43,204 nucleotides of DNA from JAVBSX01 sp051660685 (GCA_051660685.1 JBOFQB010000038.1:1-43204); one strand, 5' to 3'; positions 8,722 to 17,714 are shown, counted from the stretch's first letter. A program made the numbers and translations. Notes: generated from the letters alone by a model not told the origin.

Positions 8722-8946
8722 TTAAGGTTGACCCGTTTTTTTATGTCGGCTTTCTTCATAAAACTCTTGCAGAGCTTGAGTGTTGACACCTTCAACGTCG
8801 GGAAGTGGAAACGGCTTTTTGGCGTCAGGAATATCAGGAAGTGCATAGAGGACAGTTCCGTACTCCTTGGAATCCTTTTCAGGACGATCACAACCGTATT
8901 GCAGGAACAGCAGGAGGAACAATAGGGACAAAAAGGCGTATTTCAT
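8722..8946 (-). CDS. Small predicted lipoprotein
   Basis: The protein has 74 residues. The N-terminus MKYAFLSLLFLLLFLQYGC is a lipoprotein-type signal with Cys19 as the likely lipidated residue; Gly at -1 fits, while Gln-Tyr before it is not a perfect lipobox. The mature part (about 55 residues) is short, charged and proline-containing, with no known domain. No good Shine-Dalgarno site precedes the ATG. It is oriented away from the ligase gene at 9190, with 243 bases between the two starts for divergent promoters. It is probably a real gene of the small-lipoprotein kind; the function is unknown. Confidence 0.6.
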   Translation of the reverse strand: MKYAFLSLLFLLLFLQYGCDRPEKDSKEYGTVLYALPDIPDAKKPFPLPDVEGVNTQALQEFYEESRHKKTGQP

Positions 8947-9189
8947 TTTGATAAGAGGTCAAAAGTGAGTCTGTTGAACATAACATTCCTATTCCAAATT
9001 TCAAGAGGTGGAGAACCGATTCATCTGAGCAAAACAAAAGAACATCAACGCCGTTCACTTAGACTCTGTTGACTTCCTCACCTCTGAGACTTTACAGGTT
9101 GGGCATTATTTGTATAATCGGAAAGACTGGAATCATCCAGAAACAATCACCTATTCTCCACAATCGGCCCAATTGGCAACTTTTCCGCA

Positions 9190-10497
9190 ATGTCTTACGC
9201 TCATCCCTTTGGAACACTTGATTATATTACCCCGGATGCTCTGAAAAATCTACAATGGGAACGTCTGGAGTCAACAATAAAACACACTTACGAAAATGTT
9301 CCCTGGTATCGTGAGAAAATGAAAGAACAGGGTGTGACGCCGGGAGATGTTCGCTCGCTCAAAGATATTGCCAAATTGCCTTTTCTCGTCAAAACCGATC
9401 TCCGAGACACTTATCCGCGCGGTCTCTTCGCCGTTCCAGAAAGCCAAATCGTTCGTCTACACGCGTCAAGCGGAACAACAGGAAAACCGATTGTCTGCGC
9501 CTATACAACCGGAGATATTAACATCTGGAAAGAGGTTGTTGTTCGCGCCCTTCTCAGTTTCGGAATGAGTGAAGGTGATATTCTGCAAAACTCTTACGGT
9601 TATGGTCTTTTTACAGGCGGTTTGGGACTGCATTATGGGGCCGAAATGCTCGGTGTAACGGTCATTCCAACATCCGGGGGGAATACGGAACGTCAGATCA
9701 TGTTTTTGCGGGATTTCGGTGTTTCCGCTCTCTCCTGCACGCCAAGTTATTTTCTTCATCTTCTGGACAAAGCGAATGAAATGGGGGTTGACATGCGAAC
9801 ACTTCCTCTTAGGCGGGGAATTTTCGGGGCGGAACCCTGGACGGAAGAGATGCGCAAGACGATTCAAGCGGCGTCGGACATTAAGGCGTATGATATTTAT
9901 GGTTTGACGGAGATTTGTGGACCCGGTGTTGGGGCTGAATGTCATTGTCAAAACGGAACTCACCTTTTTGAAGATCATTTTTATCCCGAAATTGTCGATC
10001 CTGAAACATTGGAACCTCTTCCAGACGGGGAATATGGTGAATTAGTCTTCACGACGTTAGACAAGCGGGCAATGCCGCTTATACGGTACAGAACGAGGGA
10101 CATCACGCGGTTAATGACGACACCTTGTCCTTGCGGACGAACGATTCGCAGAATGGAGAAGATTTCACATCGTAGTGACGATATGCTGATTATTCGGGGA
10201 GTCAATGTCTTTCCGGGTCAGATTGAATCGGCACTTCTCGCTGTTGAGGGGAGTTTGCCGCATTACCAGATCGTTTTGACTCGGGAACAAGGACTTGACA
10301 ACATGGAGGTTCAGGTTGAAATGAATCCGAACACATTCAGTGATACAGTCCGTGAAACGGTTGGTTTACAAAAAGCGATTCAGAAGAAGATCGACACAAC
10401 GGTTGGAATTCGGGTCAAGGTCACCCTTCTTGAACCGAACACGATCCCGCGCAGTGAGGGTAAGGCAAAACGGGTCCTTGATCGACGGAATATGTAA
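9190..10497 (+). CDS. paaK: Phenylacetate-CoA ligase (PaaK family)
   Basis: The protein has 435 residues, the usual PaaK length. It converts an arylacetate (phenylacetate in characterised members), ATP and CoA into the CoA thioester, AMP and pyrophosphate, in the cytoplasm. Visible motifs are the adenylate-forming P-loop SSGTTGKP near residue 95, YGLTEICGPGVGAEC near 236, the core RYRTRDIT near 300, and the hinge/C-terminal signature RGVNVFPGQIE near 337. The start is set by the SYAHPF... N-terminus typical of the family. No other phenylacetate catabolism gene is nearby, so it may serve anaerobic aromatic amino-acid metabolism or another aryl acid; the exact substrate is not shown. A repeat element begins immediately after its stop codon. 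Confidence 0.9.
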   Translation: MSYAHPFGTLDYITPDALKNLQWERLESTIKHTYENVPWYREKMKEQGVTPGDVRSLKDIAKLPFLVKTDLRDTYPRGLFAVPESQIVRLHASSGTTGKPIVCAYTTGDINIWKEVVVRALLSFGMSEGDILQNSYGYGLFTGGLGLHYGAEMLGVTVIPTSGGNTERQIMFLRDFGVSALSCTPSYFLHLLDKANEMGVDMRTLPLRRGIFGAEPWTEEMRKTIQAASDIKAYDIYGLTEICGPGVGAECHCQNGTHLFEDHFYPEIVDPETLEPLPDGEYGELVFTTLDKRAMPLIRYRTRDITRLMTTPCPCGRTIRRMEKISHRSDDMLIIRGVNVFPGQIESALLAVEGSLPHYQIVLTREQGLDNMEVQVEMNPNTFSDTVRETVGLQKAIQKKIDTTVGIRVKVTLLEPNTIPRSEGKAKRVLDRRNM

Positions 10498-10641
10498 GGT
10501 AGGGAATAGGGACTTGGGGATAGGGGATAGGGAAGAAGAGGAAGCGGTCCCCGTTTAACCGCGATACAACGTATTGCGCGTAATGTTTAGCCGAGGAACA
10601 TCGTTCCGCGCGTAAAAAGAAGGTAGAAGACACAAAGGAAA
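10498..10641. repeat. GGGATAGGG-rich repeat element, copy A
   Basis: Starting at the base after the paaK stop, the stretch opens with purine-rich TAGGGAATAGGG and GGGGATAGGGGATAGGG units. It then has two small hairpins, GCGATAC/GTATTGC (10561-10577) and GGAAC/GTTCC (10595-10607), and ends in AGAAGGTAGAAGA. The same order of parts recurs at 20978-21072. It forms the whole spacer before crcB. I looked for a fluoride riboswitch here and did not find one. Confidence 0.65.
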
Positions 10642-10654
10642 TTGCAAGCCCCTG

Positions 10655-11038
10655 ATGAAACTGCTCTATGAACTTATGTTGGTTGGATTGGCAGGTGCAG
10701 TTGGAACAATAACCCGTTATGCAAGCGGTCATTTTACAACTTGGCTTTTTGGAAACGGGTTTCCACTTGGAACACTTTTCGTCAATATAATCGGCTCGTT
10801 TCTGTTTGGACTCTTTGCGGGACACTTCTCAACAGGTCGTATCCCGCTTGAATGGAAAGTTCTCCTTTTGACCGGCTTTTTAGGCGGTTTCACGACCTTT
10901 TCGGCATTTGCAGCCGAAAATCATCACTTCATTGAAACCAAACAATGGACCCTTTTTGCTCTTAACATCATTGGTCAGAACCTTTTCGGTATCCTCGCCG
11001 TTTTATTTGGACTGTATCTTGCAAATAACATGCGATAA
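10655..11038 (+). CDS. crcB: Fluoride channel/exporter CrcB (Fluc)
   Basis: The protein has 127 residues in four hydrophobic segments, the usual size of Fluc channels, which work as antiparallel dimers in the inner membrane and let fluoride leave the cell. Recognisable signatures are GLAGAVGTITRY near residue 12, PLGTLFVNIIGSFLFG near 37-52 (the Asn of TLFVN is conserved) and GFLGGFTTFSAFAAE near 73-87, where the TTFS segment lines the pore in the family. The start is set by the MKLLYELMLVGLAGA N-terminus. It lies 157 bases after paaK, separated by a repeat, and converges on the next gene with only 35 bases between stop codons. Confidence 0.95.
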   Translation: MKLLYELMLVGLAGAVGTITRYASGHFTTWLFGNGFPLGTLFVNIIGSFLFGLFAGHFSTGRIPLEWKVLLLTGFLGGFTTFSAFAAENHHFIETKQWTLFALNIIGQNLFGILAVLFGLYLANNMR

Positions 11039-11073
11039 ACCCTGATGAAACCTTCTCTTTGTTCAACGACCAT

Positions 11074-14000
11074 CTATTTTGGTTGCGTCTCAGTCAAACG
11101 AACCAAATTGAGTGTTTGCGTCTTTTCGGCTCCATCATGCACAAGAACCGCAAGAGATTCCTGTGTTAGGTTCCAAAGTCCACATTCATACACCTGATCC
11201 TTGCGATCTCCAATCTGGAACGCAACACGCTGTGTTTCTTGGTCGATTGCTCCTTCAACAGGCAAGAGTTCATCATTGGCTTCATCGTAAAAATTACCGC
11301 GCAGAATCCCGCCCCGATTCATTGCCAATTGTAACACATCCCGAACATCCGCCGAATCAGCACTGTTGAGAATTGCAAAGGAACCAAGCGGCATCCAATC
11401 CTCAGACGGAGTTGTGCTGTTGTTCGGCCCGGACGAATCGTCGCTCAAAAGAGCCGGTTGCGTCGAAACAGCAAGCGGTTGACCATTTTCCAAGTCGATC
11501 CGAACAACCCCGGTTTCTGCTCCACGTTTTGCCAATTCCAACGACTGCTCGTAATACTTTTCAGCACTCACATAGGGAACACCGTTGATGTACACCATAT
11601 CCCCACGATATTCAATGTTATCTCCATAATTGTAGTAAACCGGGGTCGGCTCCACATTCACAAAGATGCTTGCATGTTGATGAGGGCGATGATAATAGGG
11701 TGCATAACCGTGAAACCAAGACCAGGTTGTTCCCCAACTCGGCGTCGTCCACCATCTAACCGGATCAATGACGACAACCGGTCTCCAATAATGGTAAGGA
11801 TGATGATGTCGGTCGAATCGATGATACCAATCCGACGTCCAATAAGAATGATAACCTCTGAAATTACGCTGAACATTGACAACAACGGTCGGTTGAACAG
11901 GCGGTCGGGGAGGAGGGGGCGGTCGAAATCCGGGATGATGTGACATGTTGGAATCCGGTCGCATTCCAGGACGTGTTGGAGCAAGCGGTTGAGTATCAGG
12001 AACAGGAGGAGCAGGAACGCCGGGATTCTCGACAATCCCCGGTTCTCCCGGTTCAGCAACTCCCGGTTTCGGACGAGTTCCTGACGGACCTGTGTCGCTG
12101 ATGTCCCCCTCTGTATTCGGTTTTGGTCGTCGATTCGGTCGACCTGTCTCAACTGTCCCTGAATTCGGCCCCGAATTGGTCCCGTTTCCCGTTTCGTCAA
12201 TAATCCCCGGTTCTCCCGGTTTCGGACGAGTTCCAGACAGACCTGTGTCGCTGATTTCCCCCTCTGTATTCGGTTTGGGTCGTCGATTCGGTCGACCTGT
12301 CTCAACTGTCCCTGAATTCGGCCCCAAATTGGTCCCGTTTCCCGTTTCGTCAACAATCCCCGGTTCTCCCGGTTCAGCAACTCCCGGTTTCGGACGAGTT
12401 CCTGACGGACCTGTGTTGCTAATTTCCCCCTCTGTATTCGGTTTGGGTCGTCGATTCGGTCGACCTGTCTCAACTGTCCCTGAATTCGGCCCCAAATTGG
12501 TCCCGATTCCCGTTTCAGAACCCGAATTCGTTGTTGTTCCGGTTCCCGTTGACACATCACGATCTCCGCGATCACGATTTCCCCAATGACCGCGATTCGT
12601 TGCCCCGCTTGATTGTTGACCCGCTTCATCCCGATTGGGAGTCCCTAAACGACCTCTTGCTTCTTCCAGTTGACGTCGCAAAGAGTCCCGCGTCGTTGGA
12701 GATGCCGATGTTCCCGAATCGGTTCCCAATCCCGAATCCAACGTTGTTGGTGTTGCATTGGTTGTTGAACCGGGCCGACGATTGAACGAATTTCCTGAAC
12801 CGCTCGTTTCACTTGAGAGACCGGGACGAGGATTCGGTCGGGTTGGTGTCGTCGTTTGACCTGACTCCAACGTGAGATTTTGAGTGAATCCCGAACTGGT
12901 ATTCGGTGTTGGTCGGGAATTGGGTCGATTTCCTTGTAAGGTTGGGCGAGTTGGGGAAGATTCGCCCAATGTTCCTTCCGACTGATTTCCGTCAAAACGG
13001 ATTCCGCCCGGTCGATTCCCGCTCAAAGGACGTGATCCCGTTCCCAGACCTGTTAGATCGGTTGTTGTGGAAGAGGGACGTCGAGAACCCGGTGTTGACA
13101 AACCGGGTGCTCCTGAACCCAATGTTCCAGAATCGGATGGAGCTGGACGCGGTTTTCCAAAATTCTGCGTTGATGGGTCGTTTGCTGCATTATCCGTTGT
13201 CGGTCGTGTTCGGTCCCGACGTTCCCCCGATTGTGTCGGTCCAAATGATTCCCTATTCCGATCCCGAGAAGTCCGTTCAGCTGCAACCTTGCCCAATTCC
13301 GGGGCTTTGGTCGGCGTCAGAGAAGAAGAGGCTGACAAAGATGTCGAGATTATTGATTCCGTCGTCGTTGAACTGATTTCCGGTTTACGAACAATCTGAC
13401 GTTGTTGCGTCCCAACCCGGGTTGCCGATTGATCCTTTCTCGGCACTTCCGTTGGACGTATGTTGGGAACATTTGTTGTCGGATTCCAACTCTTATCGAA
13501 TTGCGAACGAACCGATTGTTGCTGACGACCTGTTTGCAACGATTCAAAAGGGGCATTCTGAATTCGTGATGTGGTTGAAGGGGCCGACGACTCTGATGAT
13601 TGGACAGTTGGGCGATTAAACGTCCCCCCTTGCAAACCGCCCCAAGAAGGGGTTGTTGCTGAGGAACTCGCCGATGTTGCATTTGAAGAGTTTGAAGCGG
13701 TTCGTCCTGTTCGACCAGCATCCATTCTTGGCCGACTCGGAACAGCAGGTCGGGGTGTTAAAGCGTTTGTCCGTCCCTGCATGATCGCGGAGTTCGTTCC
13801 AACAGAACCTGACTGCCCCAACGGACTCGATTGACCCGATTGCGAAAATGGACCGGTTCGAGGAGATTGTCCAGCTTGATTGCCCGGTTGATTGCCCAGA
13901 TTCTTCCTGAGTTGACCGGACGGATTGAATTCGGATCGTCGGGCCGAACTGGATAATCGATTGGATGCTGATTCGACCGGGTTAACGGTTGCTGCATTGG

Positions 14001-14145
14001 TTGCGTCTGAGCGACGATTACGGTCCAACCGAACATCAAGGGGGCTTTGAGCAACAACCGGGACATTCAGCAACACAACCAAGCCGAGTATCAGAACACT
14101 TTTATTGTTCAAGCGAAAATTGTTCAAACAAAAACGAAATATCAT
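11074..14145 (-). CDS. Large secreted low-complexity protein (planctomycetal 'mu-protocadherin-like' type)
   Basis: The protein has 1023 residues from the ATG at 14145, chosen because AAGGA lies 7 bases upstream and a signal peptide follows (hydrophobic SVLILGLVVLLNVPVVAQ); the frame is open 33 codons further upstream. Residues about 35-740 are Ser/Thr/Gly/Pro/Arg/Asn-rich and probably disordered, including three tandem copies of a 51-56 residue unit with GTVETGRPNRRPKPNTEG. Next comes a His/Trp/Tyr-rich section (YHSYWTSDWYHRF, HHHPYHYWRP) and a compact C-terminal domain from about 900 (WMPLGSFAILNS ... VYECGLWNLTQ ... LAVLVHDG) that looks folded. Similar proteins in planctomycetes are annotated as cell-surface or mu-protocadherin-like; the role is unknown. 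It probably acts outside the cytoplasm, perhaps in the cell wall. Confidence 0.75.
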   Translation of the reverse strand: MIFRFCLNNFRLNNKSVLILGLVVLLNVPVVAQSPLDVRLDRNRRSDATNAATVNPVESASNRLSSSARRSEFNPSGQLRKNLGNQPGNQAGQSPRTGPFSQSGQSSPLGQSGSVGTNSAIMQGRTNALTPRPAVPSRPRMDAGRTGRTASNSSNATSASSSATTPSWGGLQGGTFNRPTVQSSESSAPSTTSRIQNAPFESLQTGRQQQSVRSQFDKSWNPTTNVPNIRPTEVPRKDQSATRVGTQQRQIVRKPEISSTTTESIISTSLSASSSLTPTKAPELGKVAAERTSRDRNRESFGPTQSGERRDRTRPTTDNAANDPSTQNFGKPRPAPSDSGTLGSGAPGLSTPGSRRPSSTTTDLTGLGTGSRPLSGNRPGGIRFDGNQSEGTLGESSPTRPTLQGNRPNSRPTPNTSSGFTQNLTLESGQTTTPTRPNPRPGLSSETSGSGNSFNRRPGSTTNATPTTLDSGLGTDSGTSASPTTRDSLRRQLEEARGRLGTPNRDEAGQQSSGATNRGHWGNRDRGDRDVSTGTGTTTNSGSETGIGTNLGPNSGTVETGRPNRRPKPNTEGEISNTGPSGTRPKPGVAEPGEPGIVDETGNGTNLGPNSGTVETGRPNRRPKPNTEGEISDTGLSGTRPKPGEPGIIDETGNGTNSGPNSGTVETGRPNRRPKPNTEGDISDTGPSGTRPKPGVAEPGEPGIVENPGVPAPPVPDTQPLAPTRPGMRPDSNMSHHPGFRPPPPPRPPVQPTVVVNVQRNFRGYHSYWTSDWYHRFDRHHHPYHYWRPVVVIDPVRWWTTPSWGTTWSWFHGYAPYYHRPHQHASIFVNVEPTPVYYNYGDNIEYRGDMVYINGVPYVSAEKYYEQSLELAKRGAETGVVRIDLENGQPLAVSTQPALLSDDSSGPNNSTTPSEDWMPLGSFAILNSADSADVRDVLQLAMNRGGILRGNFYDEANDELLPVEGAIDQETQRVAFQIGDRKDQVYECGLWNLTQESLAVLVHDGAEKTQTLNLVRLTETQPK
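12037..12510 (-). repeat. In-frame tandem repeat inside the secreted protein gene
   Basis: Copies of the unit begin (plus-strand coordinates) at the CCCCGGTTCTCCCGG marks at 12037, 12205 and 12358. The first unit is 168 bases, the second 153 (it lacks five codons, a VAEPG equivalent) and the third about 150 and partial. Copies are nearly identical at DNA level, so they arose recently by duplication or are kept alike by recombination. All length differences are multiples of three, keeping the frame. Confidence 0.9.
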
Positions 14146-14376
14146 TGATCTGTCCTTTTCGTTGACGGAATAACACTTTCTCTGTTTGCGGAAACGAAGG
14201 TCCGTTTCAGGACGACCTCCTCCATTTCCATTGTCGTAATACAACCTTTGTAATGATACAAAGGATTATTCCAAAAGTAAAGGCAAAAAAGAGAAAAACC
14301 GTTCTTTGTCGGTCATTATGATCCTGATTGGTCTATTCCGGTTTATTTGGCATCCCGGTCTATTTGGTCTTTCAGC

Positions 14377-15594
14377 TTATTTGCCTGATTCGCCCAAATT
14401 TTCTAACCAAACAGGTCCGCCAAATTTCCCGGTCGTCACAAAGTCAATCCGCCCATTTCCGTTCATGTCAACAGGAACGATACTCATTCCGGCCCCGATC
14501 CCCTCATCAAAGGTGATGTTGTGTTTCTCCCAAATGACTTGACCTTTTTCTTTATGCGATTTGAACCAATAAACACCAAGCGGTTCATATTCCCCGGGAT
14601 CATGTCCGTTGTGCGCCATATAACGTTTTCCGGCAATCAACTCCTTTTGTCCGTCCCCGTCAACATCGGCAAGAGCAAGGGCGTGAACCTGCGAAAACGA
14701 TTTGTCAATCAGATGCCGCTTAAACGCCAATTCCCCGTTTTCGGCATCTTTAAGCTGTTCAAACCAGAAAATTCCGTAATCATGCGCTGCACTGACGATA
14801 ATGTCGGCTAAACCGTCCTCGTTGACATCAAGAACAAGAATCTGGGCTGCATCTTTAATCGACATGTTGGGTTCTTCCCCGAACAAATCAAGAGAATGTT
14901 CAATCCAGGTTCCCTTCCGAATGTCCGAAGGTGCTTCAAACCAAGCAGTCGGACGTAAAATATCTGGTCGTCCATCTCCATTCAAATCTCCAACTCCTTG
15001 TCCAAATGGGAGTTGTTTTTCGGAAACGATATGAACGGTAAATTGCCCCTTGTCCGTTTTTTCATACCAAACAGTCCGAGTAACAGACGGAACAATCTCA
15101 AGAGGTTCCCCCGAACCCGTTACATCCCAAAAATCAAGAGTCTCGAAATTGCCGTTTTTTTCCAACAGATGTTCATCCCAAAGACCGGATGTTTCAAGGT
15201 CTTTGCCCGGATTGCGAAACCAATTGGACTTTTCGGAAAACCAATCACAAGCGATAATGTCGGGAAAACCATCTCCGTCGACGTCCATAACGAGATTGGC
15301 GAAATCGTGAGCATAACCTTTCCCCTTTTCGTCAACATCGGACGGAATTTGCCGAATTTTCACTTTCTTCCAATCCGGCGCAAGATAGAGATACTCTCCT
15401 GCAACAATGTCGGGCCGACCATCCCGGTTAAAATCGCCAACTCCGGCTGCTTCAAACCGGGCATGATCGATTCGATGTACCTTAAACAAAACCGGTTCTG
15501 CCCCGATTGTCAAGGAAGTCTGCTGAAAAGCGGCAGTAAAGAAGAGAATAACGGCAAATTGGGCCGGGAAATAAAGAGAGATCAATCGCAACAT
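14377..15594 (-). CDS. Exported FG-GAP/VCBS repeat protein
   Basis: The protein has 405 residues from the ATG at 15594, chosen because it begins a signal peptide (MLRLISLYFPAQFAVILFF...); the open frame reaches 15873, but that extension runs through a repeat-like spacer. The mature part has at least six calcium-loop repeats: DFNRDGRPD, DVDGDGFPD, DLNGDGRPD, DVNEDGLAD, DVDGDGQKE and DMNGNGRID, each followed by a short beta-strand pattern, as in integrin-like beta-propellers. Aromatic phrases such as NWFRNP, WFEAP and YWFKSH recur with the repeats, as in many planctomycetal VCBS proteins. It is probably extracytoplasmic; ligand and function are unknown. It is read in the same direction as the large secreted protein downstream, with 231 bases between. 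Confidence 0.85.
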   Translation of the reverse strand: MLRLISLYFPAQFAVILFFTAAFQQTSLTIGAEPVLFKVHRIDHARFEAAGVGDFNRDGRPDIVAGEYLYLAPDWKKVKIRQIPSDVDEKGKGYAHDFANLVMDVDGDGFPDIIACDWFSEKSNWFRNPGKDLETSGLWDEHLLEKNGNFETLDFWDVTGSGEPLEIVPSVTRTVWYEKTDKGQFTVHIVSEKQLPFGQGVGDLNGDGRPDILRPTAWFEAPSDIRKGTWIEHSLDLFGEEPNMSIKDAAQILVLDVNEDGLADIIVSAAHDYGIFWFEQLKDAENGELAFKRHLIDKSFSQVHALALADVDGDGQKELIAGKRYMAHNGHDPGEYEPLGVYWFKSHKEKGQVIWEKHNITFDEGIGAGMSIVPVDMNGNGRIDFVTTGKFGGPVWLENLGESGK

Positions 15595-15801
15595 GGGACA
15601 ATTTGAATGTTGGGGGAAAGAGTGTTGAGAAAAAAGATTGACAAAACAGCGCAATAAATGGGAGATAGTCAACGGAACGGCAAAACGGTTATTAGGCAAA
15701 CCATGTATCTGAAATGTGTCCGAAAAGTCCTCGAATTCCCCAATCAAAACCGACTGCAAGAGCAACGAAAAGGGCTTGTAAAATTTTATCCGCCTATTTT
15801 T

Positions 15802-15960
15802 GAGAAGGTAGGAGGTAAGAAGGTAGGAGAGAGAAGATGGAATAGTGTGTGAAACTGAATAGGAGTTGCCCAAAAAAAGGTCAACGAGTTAACTCGGGAG
15901 ACGCCGTTATCGTTCTGTCTTCCCCTTCTTTCCTCCTACCTCCTATCTTCTACCTCCTCA
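15802..15960. repeat. Inverted pair of purine-rich AAGGTAGGAGG runs
   Basis: GAGAAGGTAGGAGGTAAGAAGGTAGGAG at about 15802-15829 is mirrored as CCTCCTACCTCCTATCTTCTACCTCC at about 15931-15956. The run AGAAGGTAGAAG also appears in the repeats near 10630 and 21061. It lies in the 380-base gap between the FG-GAP gene and yacG; nothing else was recognised there. Confidence 0.55.
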
Positions 15961-15974
15961 TTGATGTATCCCGG

Positions 15975-16184
15975 TTAAACGGATTCGTCCGGTTCATGTT
16001 CTGATTCATGTTCATGTTCAAATTCTGGTTCATGTTCGGATTCATAAGGTAAGCCGTAATCCTCATTCATCCAACGTGTACGGTCAATACACTTACATCG
16101 TTTGGAACAAAAGGGCAAAGCGATTCCCGACTGTTCTGTCGAAAATTCCTGATCGCAAACAGGGCAATGTATTTGAGGTGACAT
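15975..16184 (-). CDS. yacG: DNA gyrase inhibitor YacG, zinc-binding
   Basis: The protein has 69 residues. The YacG fold is shown by a four-cysteine zinc site, CPVC near residue 7 and CSKRC near 26, followed by the family signature IDRTRWMNEDYGLP. Characterised members bind the C-terminal part of GyrB and inhibit gyrase. After the domain comes an acidic tail built from EHEPE/EHESE-type repeats, encoded by near-repeated hexamers. It starts 6 bases after the stop of epmB and is almost certainly cotranscribed with it. Confidence 0.9.
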   Translation of the reverse strand: MSPQIHCPVCDQEFSTEQSGIALPFCSKRCKCIDRTRWMNEDYGLPYESEHEPEFEHEHESEHEPDESV

Positions 16185-16190
16185 CGTTTC

Positions 16191-17180
16191 TTATTGTCGG
16201 GACAGGACAACTTTATGATCGTAACCGGGTAATTCGCGGACATATTTGGGAACCGCATAACCGGGTAAATGTCGTTGGAGTTGCTCATACAACAACAACC
16301 CTTTTTCGGTTGCAACCTCAAAGTGAGCAGCACCCGCAACTCGATCCAGTTGATGTAGGTAATAGGGAATCAAACGAAGTGAAATCAACCGTTCATACAA
16401 TTCGAGGAGAACCGGCAAGGAATCGTTGACTCCTCGCAACAGGACCGATTGTACCAGAACAGGGGTTCCTTGGTCAACCAACTGTGAGATGGACGCTTCA
16501 AATTCGTTGTCCATTTCGCGGGGATGATTCAGATGCAGAACAAGGTAATTGGCAATGTGTCGATCTGAACGGAGCAATCCGAGCAAGGAAGGGGTGATCC
16601 GATTTGGAATCAAGACGGGCAAACGAGTATGAATGCGAATCCGTCGAATTGCCGGATTTCTCTTGATTTGCCCGAACAATTGTTCTAATTCAACATCGTC
16701 GAGCATCAACGGGTCTCCCCCGCTTAAAATGATTTCCGGCGTTCTGAGCAACAACAGTTCGTCCGCCCAACTCAAGGAAGACTGTTCCGAATTCCGCTGA
16801 ATGTGGTGTCGTCGGAAACAATATCGACAATGAATCGCACATTGTGAAGTGGTCAAAAGGAGGGTTCGACCAGCATATTTGGAAAGAAAGTTGGACTGCA
16901 CAGTTGGGTTAGATTCTTCAAGCGGGTCCGTCACAAAACCGTCCACTTCGAGTAATTCCCGTTCTTGGGGCATAATCTGAAGGAAAAGTGGATCATTGGG
17001 ATTGCCTTTTTCCATTTTCTGTAAAAAAGGTCGCGGAACCAAGAGCGGGTATTTTTCACATACCTTTTTGACATGAACCGAACAACCGGAATGTTGAGAA
17101 CAATCAGGCATTTCGAGAATTCGGCCCAACTCCAACGGGTCTCTAACAGCTGATTCAATGTTGTTGTACCAATTGCCCAT
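16191..17180 (-). CDS. epmB: EF-P beta-lysylation aminomutase EpmB (KamA-family radical SAM)
   Basis: The protein has 329 residues. The radical SAM cluster is Cys114-x3-Cys118-x2-Cys121 (CAIHCRYC) followed by FRRHH, as in lysine 2,3-aminomutases and EpmB. ILSGGDPLML near 148-157 is the family's SAM/PLP region. Length and the C-terminal PGYDHKVVL pattern fit the short EpmB type rather than the longer catabolic KamA. EpmB turns L-lysine into (R)-beta-lysine, which EpmA attaches to elongation factor P to relieve ribosome stalling at proline runs. Neither epmA nor efp is in the window, so a free lysine aminomutase role cannot be fully excluded. yacG follows directly downstream. Confidence 0.85.
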   Translation of the reverse strand: MGNWYNNIESAVRDPLELGRILEMPDCSQHSGCSVHVKKVCEKYPLLVPRPFLQKMEKGNPNDPLFLQIMPQERELLEVDGFVTDPLEESNPTVQSNFLSKYAGRTLLLTTSQCAIHCRYCFRRHHIQRNSEQSSLSWADELLLLRTPEIILSGGDPLMLDDVELEQLFGQIKRNPAIRRIRIHTRLPVLIPNRITPSLLGLLRSDRHIANYLVLHLNHPREMDNEFEASISQLVDQGTPVLVQSVLLRGVNDSLPVLLELYERLISLRLIPYYLHQLDRVAGAAHFEVATEKGLLLYEQLQRHLPGYAVPKYVRELPGYDHKVVLSRQ

Positions 17181-17444
17181 TTTAACAAATTTACCTTCTG
17201 ACCGTCTCAGCTCAATTGCAATCTTGTGAAACTTTGCCGACTCCGACGATCAAAACGACCAACTGCCCAAATTGGGGTTCGACAAGTTCGCAAAATAACT
17301 TTCTTTTGTTTGATTTTCTTCCAATTCGGTGTAAAGTTCAGCGAGAAAAACAAAAGCAATGTGCAACCGTTCTCTACAAGACTTGGACTTGTTGCAGTCA
17401 CAATTCACCAAATCATATCCCCCGCTTTTTGAGGAGACAAAACA

Positions 17445-17714
17445 ATGAAAAAACTAATGCTAATTGCCTTATTTACAGTCACTCTTTCGACTCTGTCGAT
17501 TGGATGCAGCACGACTTCGGATTGGTGTCGTCGCGGTTCCATTTGGCCGTTTTCCAAACCGGCTGCAAGTACAACCCCGGTCGTTTCTGAGGGATTCATC
17601 GTTCCCCAAACCGTTTGTTCCCCCATGATGGACCCTTGTACACCCGCGCTTTGCAGCGATCCTTGCGCAACCGGTCCTTACTCCACAACAGGTTACGATT
17701 TGGGCAACAACTGA
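17445..17714 (+). CDS. Small predicted lipoprotein, Cys-rich
   Basis: The protein has 89 residues. A strong GAGGAG site 9 bases upstream decides the ATG. The N-terminus MKKLMLIALFTVTLSTLSIGC is a good lipoprotein signal with lipobox LSIGC (Cys21 lipidated). The mature part is rich in Cys, Pro, Ser and Thr (VCSPMMDPC, ALCSDPC), without a known domain; the paired cysteines could form disulfides. It stands alone, divergent from epmB and convergent with dnaA. A dispersed repeat begins directly after its stop. The function is unknown. Confidence 0.75.
   Translation: MKKLMLIALFTVTLSTLSIGCSTTSDWCRRGSIWPFSKPAASTTPVVSEGFIVPQTVCSPMMDPCTPALCSDPCATGPYSTTGYDLGNN

Noticed and set aside
8608..8925. Plus-strand frame of 105 codons opposite the small lipoprotein
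   Set aside because: The minus-strand frame has a clear lipoprotein signal while this one has none and lies antisense to it.
10498..10654. Fluoride riboswitch before crcB
   Set aside because: The gap is filled by the GGGATAGGG repeat with its own small hairpins; the conserved fluoride-riboswitch core and pseudoknot arrangement could not be found.
12037..12510. CRISPR array
   Set aside because: The periodic units are 153-168 bases, coding and in frame, with no short repeat-spacer pattern.
16076..16429. Plus-strand frame over yacG and epmB
   Set aside because: It is antisense to two well-recognised genes and has no domain of its own.
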